Translations under genes and position numbers: made by a program
Notes under the pieces: generated by a model
Databases searched by the model: none
Seen by the model: the letters and a program-made list of their open reading frames with translations, nothing else
What the model was told of the DNA's origin: nothing
Shown: positions 1-12,832 of the stretch, piece after piece
How positions within the stretch are numbered: the first letter of the stretch is position 1
Layout: each line of letters starts with the position of its first letter
From: Voacanga thouarsii
Lineage: Eukaryota > Streptophyta > Magnoliopsida > Gentianales > Apocynaceae
Length of the DNA stretch: 64,000 nt
Assembly (NCBI GenBank): GCA_026120185.1
Contig: JANUWF010001942.1
Span: 62,001 to 126,000, forward strand
Direction of reading: 5' to 3'

Positions 1-524
1 TCGAAAATCCTAAGGAACACAAGCTGAAAATTAAAGGTGAACTTTATTCACATCAAAGTCCTTGAATTTAGGAAATAAAGATATAAACTTATTTCCTTGG
101 AGTAGAAATACTAAAATTTCTCTAGGATAGCTAGATTCTTTTTTTTTTCGGCCAAGATAAGAAATGGTCTAAAAAAAAGAATTTCAAGAAGAGAAACTAG
201 CTTCACAAAAGGTAGGATTCGAACTCGAGTCACCAAAGGAAATCACCAACCTCCCCGCTATTCCAAAACAACTCCAATGCTAATTTTTCTACAAGAAGTT
301 CTTACCACCCCAGTACTCATCCTTCCAAATCTTCGACCAAACCTCCCTTAACCAAATCTTTAACAACACAGCTATTTCACATCAATTAATTCAAATGCAA
401 GAGCAACGGAAAAATTCACATGCATCATGCAAATAAAATTTTTCTAGCTACCACATAATGCAAGATGCTATGCAATGCATGACTTTTCCCCATAATCAAA
501 GGTGGTTTTGGGCGGGGTATTACA
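1..524. repeat. Relic of a long LTR ending in GGGGTATTACA
   Basis: This non-coding AT-rich stretch ends at 524 in GGCGGGGTATTACA, which reads TGTAATACCCCGCC on the other strand. TGTAATACCC is the usual terminus of long LTRs of plant Gypsy elements of the Tekay/Del type (family knowledge). Similar termini occur at 3811-3820 and 15929-15938. The other end lies outside the window or has decayed, so neither the family nor the orientation is proven. Confidence 0.3.
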
Positions 525-1401
525 AAAACCGTTCCAAAGAGGACCAAAAATTCCTCACAAAACTTCTTCAAATCCTAAGAGTTCTTTAGCTAAAATTCCA
601 GAAATTTTTCCAGCTTCGCCTATCCTATGTTAAGTCCGATTTTCTTCATCAAACTTCTTCATGTTTCGGCCATAATGTAGCCATGGATAGAACCCCTTGG
701 CTTTCCATCTACCTTGATTATTAGGACTCTATTAACATACCTCAAAACACTCCTATCTTCACTCCATTCAAAATTATTCAAACTTCAAATTAAATGCCAG
801 ATTTTTGTTCCATTAAATACTCACCTAGCTAGATACTAAAATCAAAAATTTCTCTGCTATATCATAGCCATTTTTGGCCAGCCCAAAGTTGAAACAACGC
901 TCCATTCTATGATCAAATCATAGCTAGTTCAGCCATACACCATTAAAGGATAAGAAACCTTCAAAGAGCAAATACCATTACTCAATCCTTTACCTCAAAC
1001 GTCTCCACTTTTCTCTCAATTTGAAATTTGAAAAAGCTAAAACTCTCTCTCTCCTTCTTGGATAACAGAAAGCCTCCCCCTAAGCTAGGCCATTTGGCCA
1101 TCTTTCACACACACACACGAAATCACTCACTCTCTCAATTTCTCTCAAGAACACTAAGCACTAGCTTCTTCAACCTTCAATCACCTCTATTCATCTCAAA
1201 TCACTCCAAGAACCTTCAAACCAACTTAGACTCAGTCCATTCTCCCTCATAGGCCACTCCATAATATAAAAAACACTAAAGTTGATCTTTCATTCGGATC
1301 AAACACACCTTTTCGGTCAAGAATAAGAAGAACATCAAGAAGGCAACTTGAAACATCTTGGACCTTCTTCATCTTGTCATCACCATTTCAATATCATCCT
1401 A

Positions 1402-1468
<67 letters not shown>

Positions 1469-3820
1469 CCAAAATTTGGATGGCCATTCTTACTTCAACC
1501 AAGGAAGGACTCTCAAGTACTCAATGACCTTCATTAAGCAAGGCGATACCTTTACCTAACATTCATCAAATCAAGTATTTCTTTCTTGATCTCCTCTTTA
1601 AATTCTCAAATTCAAGACTCTTAGATGATGGAATTTATAAGTTGGTAGAATAATGTGGGGTTGAAGATATGTATGTGGGTGAAGGGAATGGATTTAAGAC
1701 ATGAGAATTGTAATGAATGTTGTGACTTATGGATTATGCTTTCAGATCACTATAGGTTCATTATGATTAAACAGCTTTATAGATGTTTTGATGTATGATA
1801 GTCATTAGACCATCATTGTTGATTATGCCTTCATGATGTTATTTTTCAATAAAACCCTAGATAATATTATACCTAGTAGGATATCATCCTTATTGTGATG
1901 TATGTTAATTCAAGTCTATTTTTAGCTAAATTGGCATGTTATTTGTTGAATCCATGAGTGGATGAATATGTATATGGATTTTCTTTAGTAATAAAATTAT
2001 TGTAAGAACTACTTTTATTATTTTTAGAATTATTCATGCTATTATTAATATAATTAATATTTTTATCTAATTTAATTTACTATATTCGACAAACACTAAG
2101 TAGTTTCGAAATTAAAGATTATTTAAAATATTATTATTTATTAGATAAATAAATAGTAATATTTTTATTAAGTATAAATAATAATATATTGGAATTAATT
2201 GATATCAAATGTTTTTTATATTCATATTATTATTAGTTAGCCTTACTAAAACTTCCAAATATTATTTATATTAGAATAATTTATTTATTATTTATTACTT
2301 ATTATTAAAATTATTTATAATTTATTATTAATATTACTTATTATTTGTAATAATATTATTTATTATTTATTACCAATATTATTTAGGATTTATTATTAAT
2401 TGTAGCTATTATTTATTACTAATTTTATTTATTATTAATATTACTCATTATCTGTTATTTGTTAATGAATAGGTAATATTATAATTTATTATTTATTATT
2501 TATTTATAACACCTATTTATTTTAACTTATCAAATTAATTTTATTTTATAAAATATTTTATCAACTAGTGTTAAAGCTTAAGGCAATGCTGTCATAGTTA
2601 GATGTTGTTGTAGCTAGTTGAACCTAGGAGTTATTTATTTAAAGCAAGTGTTATCTGAATATTGGACTTATACCTTGTATTTACCCCTAGTGGGATTAGG
2701 TTACCTTGAATTACCTTGGAATGCTACTGTACCCGAGAAGAATAAAAGATTAGGTAAGTTACTGCATAAAGCTATTTGAGGATCGAAGTTACCTTGACAA
2801 GTCAAACACAATGTATACAAGAATTTGTATTGTAAATGCAATTATGGACAATTTTCCTTTTCCTTTTCAGTCAAACAAACCATTTAAAGATAAACAAGCA
2901 ATTTTATACAAAATACTAAACTTTCCTAAAAACCAACTTTGAGAAGAATTTTGGAAACCATAATTGTTATTTCAAAGAGAATCATTGTATGATCTTTCTT
3001 TTTCCAATTAGGACGAACACAACGTTGAGTACTCAATAAGGGTAGACTACTAGGATTAGTCTTTGAATGGTTAGAGTAAGTCTCTCAATAGGTGGCCACC
3101 TCTGAGGGGTAAGTCTTTCCCAGATAGGATGCTAATCCTATAGGTCATACCGGTTCAAGCTAGCAAGTTCAGTCAAGTGGACTGTGTATTCCCGAAATAG
3201 ACAATCGGTAAGTTTGGGTGTAGAGATGGAGGAGTATCTCACCTAGTAGGCCGTACACCTACCTTGTGTCAGTATGCACAAAGTGTAGCATCCTAAACGT
3301 TCTTTTGTCATGGTGCACAAAGTGTGGTGCCATGGCTTGAAAGGAAATCTTTTGAGTGGTTATATTTATTGTATACATATATGATTTGAAAGGAAAACAC
3401 CATTCTTCATTTGTGAAATTTATTTGAGGCTTGCCAGCACTTTCTTTATGAAAATTTCTCAATCTGCATAAATGAACTGTTTTACCTAAAACACTCAAAG
3501 CACACACGGGCTTACTAAGATTTATATCTCACCACCTTTTATACCATGCTTTTCAGGTCAGTCCTGCTATGAAGGTTGTTGATTAGAGATTACCTTTGTT
3601 TTGAAGACTTATTTCTTTTCTTATGTATTTCTTTTGAGAGACTTTAGTAGTCATTTATTTATTTTTGAAAACTATTCACGTATTATTTGAGTTGTAATAA
3701 GTTTTGATTTGGATTGTTTCTTTCCTTTCTTTTGTGAGTCCTAATTATAAAGACCCATTGTCCTGTGGATGGGGTGACATCCCTAACTCTAATAGGGTAC
3801 ATAGGTAGTAGGGTATTACA
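525..3820. repeat. Probable long-LTR or retroelement relic, no gene
   Basis: No coding region is convincing across these 3.3 kb. The segment closes at 3811-3820 with GGGTATTACA, the same type of terminus as at 524. The section 3060-3560 has the higher-complexity, repeat-like texture of Gypsy LTR sequence, including two GTGCACAAAGTG-like words near 3277 and 3312. The part at 2040-2520 is extremely AT-rich, with many ATTATTTATTA words. The match to a Tekay/Del LTR is inference from the termini only. Confidence 0.3.
1404..1466. repeat. (CT)n microsatellite, about 31 units
   Basis: An uninterrupted CT dinucleotide tract. The open reading frame across it (Ser-Leu repeat) is an artefact of the repeat. 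Confidence 0.97.
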
Positions 3821-5683
3821 CAAACAACCAAATGCTTCCTTTAATGCTGAAAACATTTAACGAACTTAAACGTTTCCAACACATTATGCATTTTTTTTTT
3901 TTTTTCCTCATGCATTCTCACACATCACATATGAAAAGTCATAACAATTTTTTAAAAGGCTGAGTCATGCTTGGGTAAGGTTTTGGTTAGCTAATATTAG
4001 TCTACTAACTACTATATCGCATTAGGAAAAGAACTGAAATAGAGATTAGGCACTGTATCCCCCTAACCAAAGGGTCGAGTAGGTGGTTAGGTACTATATC
4101 CTCCTACCTAAGGGTCAGAATTCATATGAGTTCAGAAAATTCCCACTATAATCACCCACAAGCATCAAACATCCCTATAAATCAAACTTCAGAATTTAAT
4201 AGAAACTTTACACTTTTACAAATTCATATACATAATACGCAAAGCATCAAACTCAGATACATACATATCCTTAACATTCAAAAAGAATAATAATATATCA
4301 TGCTCAATCCAAATTTGTTCTCACAGTATTATATTTCCATAAATTTAAAAGCTATTAAGTTTCTCAAAAGGGAATAACCAAAAATACAAGGAAATCACAT
4401 CTCTAATTACTTGGACTATCATGGAGTCAAAACAAATTCTTCTACTGCTTCCAAGAGTCTTTAATCACCTACAAGTTTTAAATTTGTGCTCTAAATTAGA
4501 ATTCAGACATAGAACTAATTTTTTCAAAATAATCCCTATGTAGTATCCTTCCCACAGTAGAAATTGAAATCTTAAGAATAATAAGGAACCTACCTAAAAG
4601 AAGATTAAATTGTAAATTTAGATTGGTCTTGAACTTCTTATGTAATCTCTTTTCCATTTTGTCTTCCCCGTTGTTCTTCTCCTCTACCTGCAGAGTTGCT
4701 GAAACAATACAACAAAAGTTCAGTAATGATCGTGTAAGTGATACAATAGAATTGTTATGAAATAAAAGATCTCTAATTAATATAATAATTTGCTAATTAT
4801 AAGTCTTTAACTTAATATAACTTATAGTTAGCTTCAAAATACATGGTTAAATGATTACTTAATTTTTAAAATATATTAAATTAGGAAAGTCCAAAGGACG
4901 TGGAGGTCTTTGGGCTCACTATATTCCTTAATAATCAAACAATAAAGATCGGCAAACTTGAATTAATGGCTTCCAAGGGAAGACCTCGTTTCTCCTATCT
5001 TACTTTCTTCAAGAAATGGAAAATGATGTAAAAAAATAAGATTACATAAGACTGTTGGTTTAAATTTCTGTTTGAGAGTAGTTTTGTGATTTTATTTAAA
5101 ACTTCCATTCGTTTTAGAAAGACTAAGATAAGTTATCTGTATAATTTTTTTAAAACAAGAAATCCTCTTTTGTTCGTTTTGCTTATAGCACATTTAAGAG
5201 ATACTCTTACTGATCTTCTAGCCCGCAAAACTCTTGATACTAGTAGGTTTCGAAAATAATTATTAAAAAAAATGATATTTCATATAATATATCTTTCACT
5301 ATTTTAATGAATGTGTTCTTTAATAATAATAATAAAAAACTCGAATTAATGACTTTGAATGCAATACCGCAACCTACTTGCTCACTTTCCTCCTCACACA
5401 ATATAGGGTTAAATCATTATTTAACAAAAAAAAAAAAGAGTATTTCAACATCACTCATGGATCGGAAATTTTTCAAAAAAATTAAAGAGAAAAATTCAAG
5501 AATTCAATTGTGTACGACTTTTTGTTTGTATTTCCATTTACAACTTTGTACTCCACGTTTTAACTACTAAGTACATCAATTCTCCGCAAAGGAGAAAGTT
5601 GAAACAATTCCATTTGTCATCTGTTAAATGTTTTGATCCGGTCAAAAAAAAAAAAAAAACACAGAAACTATTCTAAGTAAAAT
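3821..5683. other. Intergenic stretch, nothing recognised
   Basis: AT-rich DNA with short homopolymers (poly-T near 3890, poly-A near 5430 and 5647). The section 4020-4130 contains two related words (CCCCCTAACCAAAGGGTC and CCTCCTACCTAAGGGTC) and may be another decayed LTR piece. No gene, RNA or complete mobile element could be supported. The last 100 bp would hold the 3' UTR of the U-box gene. Confidence 0.5.
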
Positions 5684-7024
5684 TCAATACGGCATGATAT
5701 GGGTGGTCTTGGTCTCGTAACTCGCCAAACACGACTTAGAATTCTTTGCCCTCAAAACTTTGACCAAGTCTCCACACATTTGCCTCACGCCGGCACCGCA
5801 GTCGCTCTGCATCACCAGCAACACCTTAGTCAACCCGTTGACTTTTATCACCGCCTCCTGCGCCGGCCGATCTCGAGCCAAATAGCAGAGGCTCCAGAGC
5901 ACCGCAACGCCGTGCTCCGTCGCTACATACGAACACTTCATTAGCTTCTTCACCACTGCTATCATACATTCCTCGTCTTCGCTGATTGCTCCTCTCCCGT
6001 CCGTACACGTGGCGATTAGTTCTAAGATTCCCAAGGCTTTTTCTGTCAGTGCACGAACCGTCTCTGAGCCGGACAAAACCTTCCTCACTGTTGGTACTAT
6101 TCCGAACCGGACAAGCTCTTTTTTCGCCATTTTTGAGGTTGATATTGAAATCAGAGCTGATAAGCCGGCTTCGACGGCGTTCTTATCTGTTTCCTCGTTG
6201 GTCAATTTGTACAGCTCGTTCAGTAGCCCTTTCTTCTCGGCGATCTTGCGTTGACAATCGGAGTCCCCGGCAACTGACTCCAGAATCTTCGCCGATGATG
6301 TCCTCGAGTTCAAGCTTCCTTCTCGGAAAATGAAAACGAATTTCGATAAATAATCCAAATCGCCGTACAAAATCGTTCTGCTCAGCTGCTTTTTTACTCC
6401 ATTTTCCAACAAAACACACTCTAAAATCAAAACACTCTGCTCGCACACCTCAATCTTCTCAGAACTGCGCAGAATTTCCAAGATATCGGAAGCTGCACCA
6501 ACGGAGCTAGCGATAAACTTCCGATTCTCGTCAGAGAACCTGGCGAAATCAAGGATTTTCGAGAGCGAATCAACCAGCGACGACGTGGTGGCAGCAAGAC
6601 CGAGATTTTTTATTAGGTCGAGAGCTTCATTCGGGGAGAGGAGAGAACGCGAGGAGGATGATAATAGAGTCGACATAGGAGTAACATCGGCGGAAAGAGG
6701 ATGCTGGTGGAGATAGTGATGAATGAGGCGGCGAAGAGTGAGATTCGGCGTAAAATCAGTGGAAGGAAGCACCTGCATGGTGGCCGGACAAGTATTATGG
6801 CCCTGTGACAACCACGTCTGAATGGAGCTCCGGTCGTAGGTAACGCCGGTGCACAGACTCACCGGGGATTTCATCACGTCCATTGAAATCGGACACCGAA
6901 ACAAGCTGGGCACCGTCAGATTAAGGTACAATTCGTCTCTCTTGCTATTATTCATACTCTTGGTAGCAGCTGCAGTATTATTCTCCATCATCATGTTTCT
7001 TTCTTCTCTGTGATCAAGAGACAA
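5684..7024 (-). CDS. U-box E3 ubiquitin ligase with ARM-type repeats, PUB20/PUB21-like
   Basis: An intronless 446-residue protein. Residues about 37-107 form a U-box: LTVPSLFRCPISMDVMKSPV, then TGVTYDR, then the W-x(8)-CPATMQ segment. The U-box recruits the E2 enzyme without zinc. The rest (about 120-435) is Leu/Ala-rich helical sequence of the ARM-like kind that binds substrates. This order, length and lack of introns fit the plant PUB20-PUB24/CMPG1 group, whose studied members act in immune and stress signalling; closeness to PUB20/21 is judged from the CPATMQVL wording. No frameshift or missing core residue is seen. The start is uncertain: a TATA box lies only 25 bp upstream of the ATG at 7024, so in-frame ATGs at 6994, 6991 or 6988 (MMMENN) may be the true start, and all keep the U-box. 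Several shorter frames across this gene on both strands are shadows of its GC-richer coding sequence. Confidence 0.93.
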   Translation of the reverse strand: MSLDHREERNMMMENNTAAATKSMNNSKRDELYLNLTVPSLFRCPISMDVMKSPVSLCTGVTYDRSSIQTWLSQGHNTCPATMQVLPSTDFTPNLTLRRLIHHYLHQHPLSADVTPMSTLLSSSSRSLLSPNEALDLIKNLGLAATTSSLVDSLSKILDFARFSDENRKFIASSVGAASDILEILRSSEKIEVCEQSVLILECVLLENGVKKQLSRTILYGDLDYLSKFVFIFREGSLNSRTSSAKILESVAGDSDCQRKIAEKKGLLNELYKLTNEETDKNAVEAGLSALISISTSKMAKKELVRFGIVPTVRKVLSGSETVRALTEKALGILELIATCTDGRGAISEDEECMIAVVKKLMKCSYVATEHGVAVLWSLCYLARDRPAQEAVIKVNGLTKVLLVMQSDCGAGVRQMCGDLVKVLRAKNSKSCLASYETKTTHIMPY

Positions 7025-7048
7025 TGTTTGATTGGAAGGTGTACAAGT

Positions 7049-7056
7049 TATTTATA
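7049..7056 (-). promoter_or_regulatory. TATA box of the U-box gene
   Basis: The minus strand reads CTTATAAATAACTT here, a canonical TATAAATA. Transcription would normally begin 25-35 bp downstream, at about 7015-7025, right at the first ATG. W-box cores (TTGAC) lie upstream at 7081-7085 (minus) and 7134-7138 (plus). That suits an elicitor-responsive PUB gene, but such short words are expected by chance. Confidence 0.6.
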
Positions 7057-7139
7057 AGAGGAGAGGGTGCTGCCGTTTTAGTCAAATTTAGGAGTCGTTT
7101 AAGTAAACGAGTGTGACCCGAAATTTTGAATTATTGACA

Positions 7140-8950
7140 ATATTGGTGGAGACGAATGACGATTAACGAGTTGGAGGATGAAGAATTTTTTTAAAAAAAA
7201 TAAAGATGAATGATTAATTAGCTATTGTGGGCTTTGAAAAGTATGCCATTTGCTTTGTCTTATTTTTTTTTTTCCCTCTCTTGAGCAAAATTACGAGCAA
7301 ACCCGACAGATTTCGAATTGGATGCTATTGTGAAATGATTGATTGTGCGTGTATTTGTTTGGAAAATGCTGTTTAGATTAAAAAAAATTGACTTAGAATT
7401 AAAAAAGAATAATATAATATTTTATAAATAATAATAATTCTCAAAAAATCAAAATAAAACTTAAATTGAATTAAGTTACTGTCCAAGCCTTATTTTCTAA
7501 GCAGAACAGAGTAAGTAAAGTTTTTAAATAGATGAAATAAATATTTAAATACTAAATTATTATTTAATGGTATAAGGCTTTGGAATTGTTTTTGCGGGTC
7601 GGTGGGTTTAAGAAATTTGGCTTAGCAAGTGGACTTTTGTGGGGCCGACGCGTTGAAGAACTCGTCGGAGGGCATGCATGAAACGAGCAGGTCAAAGTAG
7701 ACCGTGTATGCTTTACGTTGTATAGTCTGCTGGCATGAATATTTTCTTTATCATATGTTCATATTTTTATTTCTTTTTGCAAGCCAAATCAAACTTATAT
7801 TCTGCTTAAATTATGAGTCGCACAACTTCTTTCACTCCTTATGATCCTTTGGGCAGAAACAGAATTCAATGATTGAACTCTAATCTTATACATTCTACTA
7901 AGCTACTAGGTCAATAACCTCCCTGGAGAGTTCATTTCGCATGAGTATTCCAGCAACTTTTAGATACTTCAAAATTTAGTATTATGTGTTTGGAATTTTT
8001 ATCTTATTACATGGAATAATAAATTTTTGAGAATATCGTAATTTGTTTTAGTATGTATTATTAGACATTTGGATGTAGGTTGGGTGAGTATATTGCTAAC
8101 ACGAGACAAAATTTGTACAGGGAGATAATTGTGATTTTTGATAAAATAACAAACATACCCTTGTGTCAATTTTTGAAGTTATGAGTAAGGTGTTTTATAA
8201 ACTTCGTCATATACATATATTTAGTTAAATAAATTAAATTGTATAAATCTTTTATATACCATTTTATTTTTCTTGTTTGTTTGTTTTTTTTCTTTAACTA
8301 TTCCAATCTAAATTCTTCTAATAATCAAGAGCTTGGGTTTACCACAATTGCAATAACTGCTTTAGACTAAACACACGGTATGAACGAAGAAATCCACTAG
8401 CCTTGTTCTGCCTAATAAAAACAAAAAAACAGAAAGAAACCCGCCTAACATGACTACTCATGTAGTCATAAAGAAGAATTTGCCAGTCAATTGTGTTGAA
8501 AATGGTAGGATATCTTAAACGTTTGACCTAAAAAATTACCCACAAAAAAATAAAAAAAAATCAATTTCTAAAATGACGGACGCAATAGAAAAGTGTTTTT
8601 GCTGCCCTTCATTCCAACTTAAATGTTAAATTGTTATTTTCCACAACAAAGGATTCAGAAGCATCCGTGTTTGCTTCCCTCTGTTTCAACTCAAAATGTA
8701 TAATATGAATATTAAGACAAGAGTTCCAAATGTATAATACCCTGATGAGAAAATAAGAAGCAATAAGTCTTTGTAATATTCGAGGGCAAGATTGTCAAAT
8801 GGGATTGTGCAAATTGTATTCATATTAATTGTAATGATAGAAAATAATAATTAGAACGCGATAATTTTGTAGATGTGACAATTTTATTTTAAACGTGATT
8901 TTGAAGTATATAGCATGAAAAACAACTATCATGTTAGTATATAAATCTTA
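7140..8950. other. Intergenic, nothing recognised
   Basis: AT-rich DNA upstream of the U-box gene. No open reading frame with a recognisable domain, no RNA gene and no transposon termini were found. Confidence 0.5.
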
Positions 8951-9205
8951 ATTAACTTTCCCTCTTAATAATTTTAAGACTTCTTAATTTATTTTTGCCC
9001 GTATGTGTATGTTTAATACACTTTATAGTAAAAATAATTGATTAACTTTCCTTGTTAACATTTTAAGACTTCTTAATTTAGTTTTGCGTGTATGTGTATA
9101 TAGTAGAAATAATTGATTAACTTTCCTTGTTAACATCTTTAAGACTTCTTAATTTATTTCTGTATACATTTGTATATTTAGTATACTTATAATAGGAATA
9201 ATTGA
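8951..9205. repeat. Three-copy tandem repeat, 75-90 bp unit
   Basis: Three successive units start with ATTAACTTTCC at 8951, 9041 and 9116. Each continues through TTTTAAGACTTCTTAATTTA and a GTATGTGTAT-like segment to AATAATTG. The first period is 90 bp and the second 75 bp; the second unit has lost about 15 bp. Copies 2 and 3 are more alike (CTTGTTAACA) than copy 1. Confidence 0.85.
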
Positions 9206-9309
9206 ATAGTATGAAATAATATTTTGTCATAATAATAAAATCAGAGAAGGAAAAAATTAAAATTTTCATAATAAAGATTTTATTTTATTAAGGAGAGATA
9301 CAATAATAA

Positions 9310-9880
9310 AAAGAATTAAGCCTTAGCCACAGGAAATTGGGGGTCAATTACATGAACTAATATGTATGGTCATTCATATGAATTATCGCTCTCCATTTCT
9401 TTCTATCTACCGTTAAACTTTCATTCAAATCTAATATAAACATATCTCTTTCAATCAATTCCCACCACATCATCTTATGTTTACCTCCATCTCTGTCTAA
9501 TTTATCATGCCTCCATCACTCAATTTTTCGAACATAAACATTTCTCAATCTTTTTTATATATGTCCAAATCAGTGCAAACAATTCTCTCATTTTGTCTTC
9601 AATGGATGCTACTTCTACTTTTTCTAAATCACCTCATTCCTTACTTTATCCTTTTTAGTATGTTCGCATATCCACCGTAATATACGAATCTTAACAACCT
9701 TCATTTTATGAATATAACATTTTTAACTATCCATCATTCCGTACCATATAACAAAACAAATCTTACAGTTATTTTATAGAACTTTCTCTTTAGACTAAAA
9801 TATATATTACAATTACATCGAATATCAGTTGCACCTTTATTTTGTAAATTAACTAACAGTCTATATCATTTGTTGGAAAT
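9310..9880 (-). mobile_element. RTE-type LINE, 5'-truncated 3' end
   Basis: On the minus strand the element reads from a decayed reverse-transcriptase C-terminus (a KFYK-x(6)-LLYGTE-like stretch near 9735-9790) to a 3' UTR ending in GACCCCCAATTTCC...CTAAGGCTTAATTC near 9315-9355. The same 3' UTR word occurs in the LINE at 35500-35535. It is followed by a TTATTATTG-like tail (plus strand 9300-9312), in line with the TTG-rich tails of plant RTE LINEs. All frames are broken. No TSD was found by eye. Confidence 0.65.
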
Positions 9881-12272
9881 AAACAATTAGAAAATCATGA
9901 TTAATGAGTTTTTGGCAAAAGTTGAGGTAATTAACTTCTCTTAATCATGAAAAATCTACATTTTAAAACACATAACGTGTGTTCAAAGTGTTTTTGGGGG
10001 GCAAACAGCTCAAGAAATAGCAATTAAAGCTTAAACACCTATTTGAGCTTTTATAAAACACCACCCCAGAAAAGAGTGTAAAGTTTTTCTTTTTTAAAAA
10101 AAAAAGGTAAAATAGAATTTGAACTTTAATATCTTGGTTTATGAATCAAACAACTTGAGATATCCTCAAAGACGAACATGAAAGTTGATTTCATTTTCCC
10201 AATATCAGAACACCCTACCCGGCCCCCCAAAAGAATAAATAAATAATATGTAATATTTTTTTATAGAAAAATATAAATTTCTGAATTAATCTTTGTAATA
10301 TATAATTATTTAAATATTCAAATCTGTTTAAGGGAAAGTGGGCATGTTTTATAAATAAGATGAAACAATTCAGTTGCCAAACAAATGTAGGTTTAAATTA
10401 ATGTATTAGGAGTAGGTCATAAGTTGTCTCAAATACATAATTGATGTATTCATTTATCTTTTATTTCTGCTAGTTTTTGAAATCATTGCAATAGAAGTAT
10501 AGGTAAATTTCGTTATCCATACTCCATTTACAAGAAAAAGGGGGACAAAAGAAATCTCTATCTATCAAAGAATTAAATATTTCACTAATCTTACGCCAAT
10601 CAACTCTTATACCTTTGCATTAACGCAGTTTTCTCGCTTTCTTGTAATTCACGACTGCCAAAAGTCTTTTGCTTTTGGTTTTTCCACCGTTTCTTTTACT
10701 AAAATGGTCTGAATTCTTAGCTAGATTGCCGTTTTCTGCCTTTCTCTAAATATTAACGTTATTATCTGGCATGCAATTTCATTTTCATTCAGTTGGTCTT
10801 TTTCTTCTCCTTTCTGCTCGTCACAGATTATTAGTGGTTCGTTCAAAGTCCACTATGCTGAGCTGCGTTGCCAACATTTTGCCTTGCATCACAATCTATA
10901 AAATTAAGCTTCATTTGCTGGAGGCCACCAGAAGATAGAGAGGAATCAATACTTCACCTGCATCATTTTTATTTTTTTTTTCAAAAGAATAATATAAAGA
11001 ATACGCAAGAAATGTTACCTGCATCACGTTAATAAAGAGTGTGTAATTTTAAGGTTGAGATACAATACTTTTTACCCTCCTTATATACGTCATGGGAAAA
11101 AAATTAAGTGCATAATTGGCAGGTAGAAAGTGTAATTGAGTGGATAGTTAGGCCGTCATTGGTGCATTTACTGTTTTTCTAAAACTTGAACACAATTTTG
11201 ACACCTCCTTCTGCATTATGGAATAAATTTCTTTATAGTAAGTACCATTATAGCATTATATAATTTCTCCAATAGCTTATATCATTATACCAAATTGATT
11301 CTCTTTGTTGAACTCCACTAGGAGATGACACTTGAGTCCTTTCAAAAAGATGTTACCAACTCTTTATCTAGTTGTAATATAGTGAGAAGAGATTTACATG
11401 CAATTAGATTTCTTTTGTTTTTATAACAGGAAAATTAATTACTTAGTTTTTAAAATATTCCCTTTCAAATCAATAGGTCTTGGCTCAATTGTGATATTTC
11501 AATCTCACATAAGAATGTGACAGAAGTAGGAAGTGTTACCTAAGTATAAATTTAAATATTCATTGACAATTTAATATATTTAATTTAACTAAGCTAGAAT
11601 AGTGATAAATAATTATTTCTATATTACCAAACTTATAAATTACGTTCCTAAATATGAGGCGTAATATCTTGTGTACTTATCTTTTTCCATCTGCTTGTGT
11701 TCTTCAAACAAACTCATGGATGAGTCCTGTTTACAGCTGGTCAAATCAGCCACATAATACTCTACTATCAAGTCTTATTTTGAATCCCAGCAATTTCAAA
11801 CCTTTGAGTCCATAGAATATATATCTATGAAAAAGACAGCCATTTAGACCACCTATTCGATTTTCCAAACCAACCTAAATAGCAGAAACCAATTTGGCAA
11901 TGTTTTCTTTATGATTTCTGGGGTTTTCTTCTTTGAAATATTCAAATTCCAATTGTCAAACTTCCAAACATATCTGCAGAGAAAGACAAGAATATGAACA
12001 ACCAAGATTTCTATGTACACAAGTTTGAATATTCTGGTGACACTAGACAATACAACCACCCCGGTACCTTGTTTGGACTCTGTTTAATTGGCTCTGACTA
12101 GGCAGTACTCAAATAGACTTGTAGAAGCAAGTTTCTTTCCTGAATTATTTATTGCTAATCAATAATGTAATAAAGCTAATTAAATTTATCAAATTCTTTG
12201 ACTGATAAGAAAGAATTAATTGAAAATTTTCCGCCAGCCTGCCGTGTCAGGTTGGTCATTGTTGATCCAAAA

Positions 12273-12275
<3 letters not shown>

Positions 12276-12360
<85 letters not shown>
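12276..12360. repeat. Compound (TC)n-(TA)n microsatellite
   Basis: About 28 TC units (12276-12332) run directly into about 14 TA units (12333-12360). The 62-codon open frame across it is an artefact. Confidence 0.97.
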
Positions 12361-12363
<3 letters not shown>

Positions 12364-12790
12364 TGAAAACTAGGGTTAACAAATAAAATTCCATTGATTT
12401 CTCCTTGAAAGGAGGGGTCCTAATCAGTCTATTTGAATCTCGAGGCCACAAGTTAACAAAGTGAAAATCTCTACAAAGCCTTGACTTTCTTACACCTAGA
12501 ATGAGATTTCAACCGTCATATGGCAAAAGAAAGTAATTTTATATAGTAGTAGTAGTTGATAATCAATGCTGGAAAATGACTCTTTACTTGGAAAAGACCA
12601 AATATATATGTATGCATGCCCGTTTTACACCATCGCAAGTTCTCAAATACTAATAAGTAGCACAATTTTCTTTCTACCGTTTTCCTTTTTCACAATCCCC
12701 ACACCCATCCCACCCCAAAATGAGTATTACCATTTTCTTCTTTACTTGTTGAATAAGGAAAAGTCTTCTTTACGTCTTCACTTGTAATTA

Positions 12791-12793
<3 letters not shown>

Positions 12794-12826
<33 letters not shown>
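12794..12826. repeat. (AT)n microsatellite
   Basis: About 16 AT units, followed by a degenerate GTAT/TGTAT tract to about 12845. Confidence 0.95.

Positions 12827-12832
<6 letters not shown>

Noticed and set aside
205..235. tRNA-like T-loop word GGATTCGAACTC
   Set aside because: No acceptor, D or anticodon stems pair around it.
1374..1559. 61-codon open frame rich in Ser-Leu
   Set aside because: It is a translation of the (CT)n microsatellite.
5699..6446. Several open frames on both strands across the U-box gene
   Set aside because: They are shadows of the GC-richer U-box coding sequence with no domain of their own.
12198..12386. 62-codon open frame ending in a Tyr-Ile run
   Set aside because: It is a translation of the (TC)n and (TA)n tracts.
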